From: Cydia pomonella
Taxonomy: Eukaryota > Arthropoda > Insecta > Lepidoptera > Tortricidae
Assembly (NCBI RefSeq): GCF_033807575.1
Contig: NC_084728.1
Span: 9,499,451 to 9,563,450, forward strand
Length of the DNA stretch: 64,000 nt
Reading direction: 5' to 3'
The translations under genes were made by a program, and so were the position numbers. The notes under the pieces were generated by a model. The model was given only the letters and a program-made list of their open reading frames with translations. It had not been told where the DNA came from and did no database searches. Below, piece after piece: positions 60,433 through 64,000 of the stretch (position 1 is its first letter; the number at the start of each line of letters is the position of its first letter).

Positions 60433-61563
60433 TCTGTTGCCGCTATAACAACAAATACTTAAAAGTACGGAACCCTCAGTGGGCGAGTCCGACTCGCACT
60501 TGTCCGGTTTTTTAGTCAAAGAGGAGCAAAGTTACTTACAATGAATCCTCAGGTCTCTTTTTTTAGTTTTTCGTAAATAATTTGTAAAGTATGACCTATA
60601 GCAAAAATAAATGTGTATATAAACAATTATAATATTTTTTTTACAAAAGACATGCGGAACACTTTTCCCTAAGATCAATATTTATTAAGCTTTTAAAGCG
60701 AGAAACACAAATAATGTGCAGAATTGATTAAAATTAACTTTCGCCGTTTAATATCTCAATAATATTGATCCTAAAGAAAAAGTGTAATAAATCTTTTTTC
60801 CAGAAAATTTTATGTTAAGTATTTATGTTTAACATTCTTATTGCACTGGAGCACCGTTTAATAGTTATTTACGAACAACTAAAAAAAGTACCTATGAATT
60901 GATTTACCCCCTATAATATCTTCTTAAATATTGATCCTAGAGAAAAGTGATCGAATTATTTTTTGTAGGAAATATTATGCGCATTCTTTATGTATAAGAA
61001 CGTGTTTTTCTACGGGCTACCGTTTACGAGTTACTTATGAAAACTAAAAAGGGTTTTTAAAATTGATTATTATTAACATTCCCGCTTTAGTATATTTTTA
61101 AATATTCATCCTAGCGAAAAGTGTGCTAGATATTTCTTATAGAAAATTTTATGTATAAGACATTTTTTTTTTGCTATGGGTCATACTTTACAAATTATTT
61201 ACGAAAATAAAGAAAATGAACCTTAGAATTGGTTTTATTAACTTTCCCTCTTTAACATCTTTTTAAATATTGATCCTTTCACAAAGGGTACTGAATCTTT
61301 TTTGTAGAAGTTTTGTGTAGATTATTTACATTTTACAGCGTTTTTTGCTAATTGCCACCGTTTACGAAAATATAGAAAAATGGACCAGAAAATTAATTTT
61401 AATTAATTTTCCCGCTTTAATATCTTTTTAAATATTGATCCTAGTAAAAAGTGTACTTTTCTTGTAGGAAATGTTACATAGATGATTTGCGTGATAGATC
61501 ATTTTTTGATATGGGCCTCCGTTCACGAGTTATTTAAGATAAACTAAAAAAGGGACATTTAAA

Positions 61564-62576
61564 CCCTCCCTCCCCCGTACACAATAGCGCCACCCCCCTC
61601 TATCAGTACTTTCAGTATGTTATGTAAGGTACCTTTATTAACAACTATGCCAAAATTCGCTTATACACGAATTATTTCCCCGTTTTTTCCTTCGTTTGAT
61701 GGCCTAATACGTACGACTCGAATTGAATAAATTGAATTTAAGAATATAAATATTTAAATTAGACACATCGCATAACCTACCTACTTCATTTGTAGGTACG
61801 GTAGAGACTATACTTACGGTAGGTACTACACAGACAGGCAGGCATTAGGCAGGTCAAAAAAGAAACAAGTAGAAATATTTTTAACAACAGTAACCTATGC
61901 ACCTAGGCGATACGCGAATGAATAGAGAAGTAGCAAGCTGCCACCGCCGGGCAGGCGCGGCGCGCGCGCTTGCGGCGGCCGGTACCGCTCCCGCACCCCG
62001 CTTGTACACCCCGCTCCCTACACACTGCTCCCGATATGTTAAGTTTTTAATACGCTCGTTATTTTTTTGGATGTTTTTATAGTTGGATGGAAATAAAACT
62101 GTGATTTTAATTCAATAAATAAAATGGATAGAGAAATTTTTCACAGCGAGTAAAAAGGCAATTTCTGAAAATAGTATAGTTACATGGATTTTTTTTTAGA
62201 TTTTCATTTTGTAGCTATAAAACGTCAATAAAATGGCATTCCAGTGAAAAAATTAGACGGAGTAATTTTCCGGTCCAAGACAAGTCCAAAAATTATATTT
62301 TATTAATATTGGTATTTCTACTGGGATATTTTTTTGGATATTTCATATATTGTTGTAATACGTTACATGAATATGTCTGGTGAAGAAAGTTTGAACGGAG
62401 CATTTTTCCGTAAAAAGATATTACCGATTTAATACTTTAGGTATTTACTTAAATCCTATTATTATTATTCTTTGGAAATTAAGACAATACTTTTTATTTA
62501 TTGATACTTTATCATACTGTAAAGTTTTTTGTGGCAGAGGAATTACTGCGGGGTCCACTACCTTTATTTCCTACAC
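61564..62576. other. ~1 kb without recognised gene
   Basis: A GC-rich patch at 61938-62030 (GGGCAGGCGCGGCGCGCGC) within AT-rich sequence; its 61-codon frame has no domain. Could be a CpG-rich remnant of a repeat. Confidence 0.35.
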
Positions 62577-62805
62577 TAAAATATCATTTGATATTTACCA
62601 GTCGCATTTCGATGAAGGAAAACATCGTGAGGAAACCGGACTAATCGCAATCAGGCCTAGTTACTCTGAGGGTACTCTGTGTTGGAAGGTCAGTCTTTCG
62701 TAGAAACTAGTGCCTACGCCAAATCTTGGGATTAGTTGTGAAGCGGACCCCAGGCGCCCATGAGCCGTGACAAAATGCCGGGACAACGCGAGGAGGAGGA
62801 AGGTT
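62577..62805 (+). mobile_element. tRNA-derived SINE (first family), 5'-truncated
   Basis: AATATCATTTGATATTTACC to GGGACAACGCGAGGAGGAGG, matching the body and tail of 17105-17436 on the opposite strand. Confidence 0.75.
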
Positions 62806-62955
62806 TTCTGTAAGGTGGAGGTACTTCCCCAGCTGGGCGCTGCTCTAGATCTGGAATGACATCCGCTGTGCTGTGCCCTACCACACAAAGCGAGATGACA
62901 TTCACAATGCCCATACCTCTCTTGTGGACGTAGTTTAAGGACGTACCCGGTTACA
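62806..62955 (-). repeat. 5' part of the GACGTAGTAT retroposon
   Basis: TTTTCTGTAAGGTGGAGGTA to GTAGTTTAAGGACGTACCCG, directly abutting the SINE tail. It lacks the usual 3' end, so this junction is a rearrangement or an insertion edge. Confidence 0.6.
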
Positions 62956-63296
62956 TTTAATTAAGTTTTCGTTAATACAATATAAAAAAGGGAAAAGCCA
63001 TTTCATATTGCCCCGGGTTCCCATATGGCCCCAAGTTCCCCTAAAATGATACTCATCTAGTTTGTCTCAACGTCTCAACTAAATATTATTGTTATATTGT
63101 TCCCTTCAAGTCACATTTCATTTAATATCGTGTGCTGAGTGAAGATTGTGGGAATCCACGAATAAACGCCATTTTGTTTGTTATATTACAGTTCAACGAA
63201 ACATTATTATAGATTATATAATATACACATTTAGGAGATACGCAACTCTCAGAAAATCTTGAACTAATTCTACGGTTTACATTCACGTATTTTTAG
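62956..63296. other. No recognised feature
   Basis: AT-rich spacer. Confidence 0.35.
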
Positions 63297-63345
63297 TCAC
63301 TCGCGCGACATGTTTCGGAGAGCTCGGGTCTCCTTTCTCAAGCAC
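63297..63345 (-). ncRNA. Hammerhead-like repeat segment
   Basis: Minus strand: GGAGA/TCTCC stem around CCCGAGC (63317-63333), then GAAAC (63312-63316), then ATGTCGCGCGAGTGAC. The arrangement parallels 44617-44658 (stem, GAAAC, GTC), but the CUGANGA box is replaced by CTTGAGAAA, so activity is doubtful. Confidence 0.25.
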
Positions 63346-63830
63346 TAATCAGACCAGGGATCGGAACCGGTTTTTTGCAAAAACATCGAAATAACCATAT
63401 ATTTCGGTTTATTTTATACTCTAAATGTAGGACTCAGTTGTGTTTTCAGATAACGACTTCGTATTATTAGATTGCCTAATTAGAAATGAAGTAATTAACA
63501 AAGAACGAAAAAATACCGTTTTCGTTCCCATACAAAAAATACCGGTTTCCGATCCCTGAATCAGACAGCAACTATCAGACAGGAGAAAAATAAAAATTAA
63601 TTTAAAAGAGCTTTGTTCCAACATTACCTTGGTAGCATTTAACACATACCTATCCAAATTTTACCTCTACACTTAATTATACTTTATGATTATCATGTAC
63701 CTAACCTAGTATAGCCCCACGGATCCCACAGTCAAACTGTGCAAACAGTTTTGTGGGACGTTGTATTTAATATTAAGTCAGTATGCACTGTATTTTATTG
63801 AAATAATAATAATAATAATACATATTCTAC
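63346..63830. other. No recognised gene
   Basis: AACCGGTTTTTTGC and ATACCGGTTTCCGATCCC (63366-63379, 63540-63557) are inverted relatives, suggesting a ~190-bp foldback repeat. Minus-strand frame 63421-63657 has no motif. Confidence 0.35.
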
Positions 63831-63835
63831 ATGAC

Positions 63836-63960
63836 ATTAAAGCTCTCCAAGAGGCCTCTACGTGTTGGATCTATATCCCCACGCAAGCCTATCAAAAGAC
63901 CGGGATGTATAGGCCCGTGAAATCCAAGGAGATACAATAATAATAATAAATAAAAAAACA
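63836..63960 (-). repeat. Dispersed repeat related to 23080-23216
   Basis: GAGGCCTCTACGTGTTGG and GGAGATACAATAATAATAA correspond to the reverse complement of the 23.1-kb repeat, with a different middle. An A-rich end leads into the GC-rich last 30 bp of the window. Confidence 0.5.
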
Positions 63961-64000
63961 GTGCGGTTCTCTCAGCGCGCGCGCAGCGTGTGACGCGGCG

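Larger units (their letters stand above)
58308..61563. mobile_element. 3.2-kb palindromic foldback array of ~170-bp units
   Basis: The left arm has five plus-oriented units (starts near 58324, 58505, 58671, 58846, 59022). The right arm has five minus-oriented units in mirrored order (ending near 61557). Each left unit is most similar to its mirror partner: for example, AATTTGTAAAGTATGA occurs in unit 3, and ATGGTCC...TATATTTTCGT in unit 2, matched only by its partner. Ends are GGTCCCTTTTTT and, inverted, TGTCCCTTTTTT, with TTTAAA just outside both. A sixth unit and a GGGTTCCGTA repeat sit in the loop, and the centre was later duplicated (59310-60430 and 60431-61557). No coding frame. Confidence 0.75.

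Noticed and set aside
61938..62030. CpG-island promoter
   Set aside because: Short, no adjoining first exon or gene; more likely a repeat remnant.

Overview
This is a gene-poor, AT-rich, transposon-dense eukaryotic window. The repeat repertoire points to a moth or butterfly (Lepidoptera): a tRNA-derived SINE with A and B boxes, a very high-copy retroposon ending in GCCACCGACGTAGTAT plus an A-run, the GGGTTCCGTA repeat family, and I-like, R4/Dong-like, RTE-like and DIRS elements. That identification rests on recognising repeat families, not on a host gene. I found no convincing host protein-coding gene. Every coding region I can support belongs to a mobile element, and most are remnants.

Layout. 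0-3 kb: a 290-bp MITE, fragments and a hairpin MITE. 3.18-8.04 kb: a structurally complete DIRS-type tyrosine-recombinase retrotransposon with gag, RT-RNase H, recombinase, inverted terminal repeats and an internal complementary region. 8-23 kb: many small MITEs, two retroposons with clear target-site duplications (17.1 and 18.0 kb) and LINE tails. 23.2-28.6 kb: a full-length I-like LINE (ORF1, and ORF2 with endonuclease, RT, RNase H and CCHC) bounded by a 14-bp duplication that splits an older repeat. 29-38 kb: MITEs, LINE tails and SINEs. 38.8-40.7 kb: a hAT-type MITE carrying a 1.5-kb pogo/Tc1-like element. 40.9-43.1 kb: a 2.2-kb terminal-inverted-repeat element with TTCGGTG iterations and one orphan 3' exon. 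46.06-46.87 kb: a structured retroposon inserted into a SINE. 48.5-53.2 kb: a cluster of R4/Dong-like pieces, one with 619 open codons, next to a CR1/Jockey-group LINE. 58.3-61.6 kb: a 3.2-kb palindromic foldback array. 62.5-64 kb: SINE and retroposon tails.

How the parts work. The DIRS element is the most informative unit. Gag and pol overlap by 175 nt in the -1 frame. The overlap holds TTTAAAC in the correct phase, 7 nt upstream of a perfect 9-bp stem, which is the layout of a -1 ribosomal frameshift signal. Its internal complementary region joins the complements of both ends and so fixes the termini. The retroposon at 46 kb carries three 57-nt modules, each closed by a perfect 10-bp stem of different sequence around a related 37-nt interior, a compensatory pattern suggesting a structured RNA. 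The foldback array at 58-61 kb has five diverged ~170-bp units per arm in mirrored order, with a later internal duplication. These three are the main leads; all other calls are homology-by-eye and carry their own confidence.
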